A stretch of DNA of 5,278 bases from Candidatus Aminicenantota bacterium (GTDB lineage Bacteria; Acidobacteriota; Aminicenantia; UBA2199), in NCBI GenBank assembly GCA_030639705.1, contig DAOWKX010000051.1:1-5278 (forward strand), given 5' to 3'. Positions within the stretch are counted from its first letter, which is position 1, and the number at the start of each line of letters is the position of its first letter. Under the pieces are notes generated by a model, which did not search any database, was not told the DNA's origin, and saw nothing but the letters and a program-made list of their open reading frames with translations. Both the position numbers and the translations under genes were made by a program. Below are positions 5,192-5,278 of the stretch, in pieces.

Positions 5192-5278
5192 ATGGAAAAA
5201 GTCATTGAGTTGAATAAAATCAGTTTTAGTTATGCGGATATAAAAGCCATAGATGATATCAGTATTGAGATAGGTACC
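5192..5278 (+). CDS. ABC transporter ATP-binding protein, N-terminus only
   Basis: The frame is open from ATG 5192 to the window end (29 codons), so the gene is cut off before Walker A. The visible residues include VIELNKISFSY (4-14) and AIDDISIEI (19-27). This is the standard first beta strands of an ABC nucleotide-binding domain, with Tyr14 as the A-loop aromatic that stacks on adenine. The ALDD(I/V)S(L/F)-like stretch and Y-x-D spacing recall CbiO/EcfA-type ATPases, but 29 residues cannot separate these from other importers or exporters. No good SD lies in the 12 bases before the ATG, and the 26-base gap after the SGNH-like gene shows no promoter, so it is probably co-transcribed. Confidence 0.75.
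   Translation, partial: MEKVIELNKISFSYADIKAIDDISIEIGT

Noticed and set aside
4903..5208. 101-codon + strand frame overlapping the end of the SGNH-like gene
   Set aside because: It is an out-of-frame shadow of the conserved C-terminal block and would also overlap the ABC start.
5273..5278. GGTACC at the exact window end as a cloning junction
   Set aside because: A six-base site at an edge can occur by chance and the coding frame runs through it. Nothing else suggests vector sequence.

Overview
The window is a bacterial chromosomal segment with every gene on the + strand. By eye it is moderately AT-rich, with mid-range GC. It has ordinary Shine-Dalgarno sites and two good sigma70-type promoters. 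The possible lipoprotein signal and the polyprenyl-phosphate-type sugar transferase suggest a Gram-negative-type envelope. The consensus -35/-10 boxes and strong SD sites argue against a typical Bacteroidetes. I cannot name the lineage.

Layout: 1-252 is a non-coding leader rich in inverted repeats. It ends in a promoter (183-211) whose -35 and spacer carry an AACCG/CGGTT operator-like array. Next is a two-gene glycan module: a membrane-anchored GT2 glycosyltransferase (253-1242), overlapped by 26 bases by a GT4 glycosyltransferase (1217-2389). A 70-base gap holds a second promoter (2407-2435) and a strong SD, followed by adenylosuccinate lyase purB (2460-3761). A macro-domain protein (3748-4296) overlaps the end of purB by 14 bases. 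Then come a secreted or lipid-anchored SGNH-hydrolase-like protein of unknown role (4347-5165) and the first 29 codons of an ABC-transporter ATPase (5192 to the window end).

How they may work together: GT2 would load a sugar on a polyprenyl-phosphate carrier and GT4 would transfer a nucleotide-activated sugar, both in surface polysaccharide or glycolipid assembly. PurB performs two steps of purine synthesis. The macro protein probably binds or hydrolyses ADP-ribose-type nucleotides, and its overlap with purB suggests co-expression. The envelope protein and ABC ATPase have no evident biochemical link to purB. I see no transposase, CRISPR array, tRNA or rRNA, or phage gene, and no clear intrinsic terminator. 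The points most worth checking are the structured leader and its operator-like array, the purB-macro coupling, and the macro domain's missing adenine-contacting Asp.
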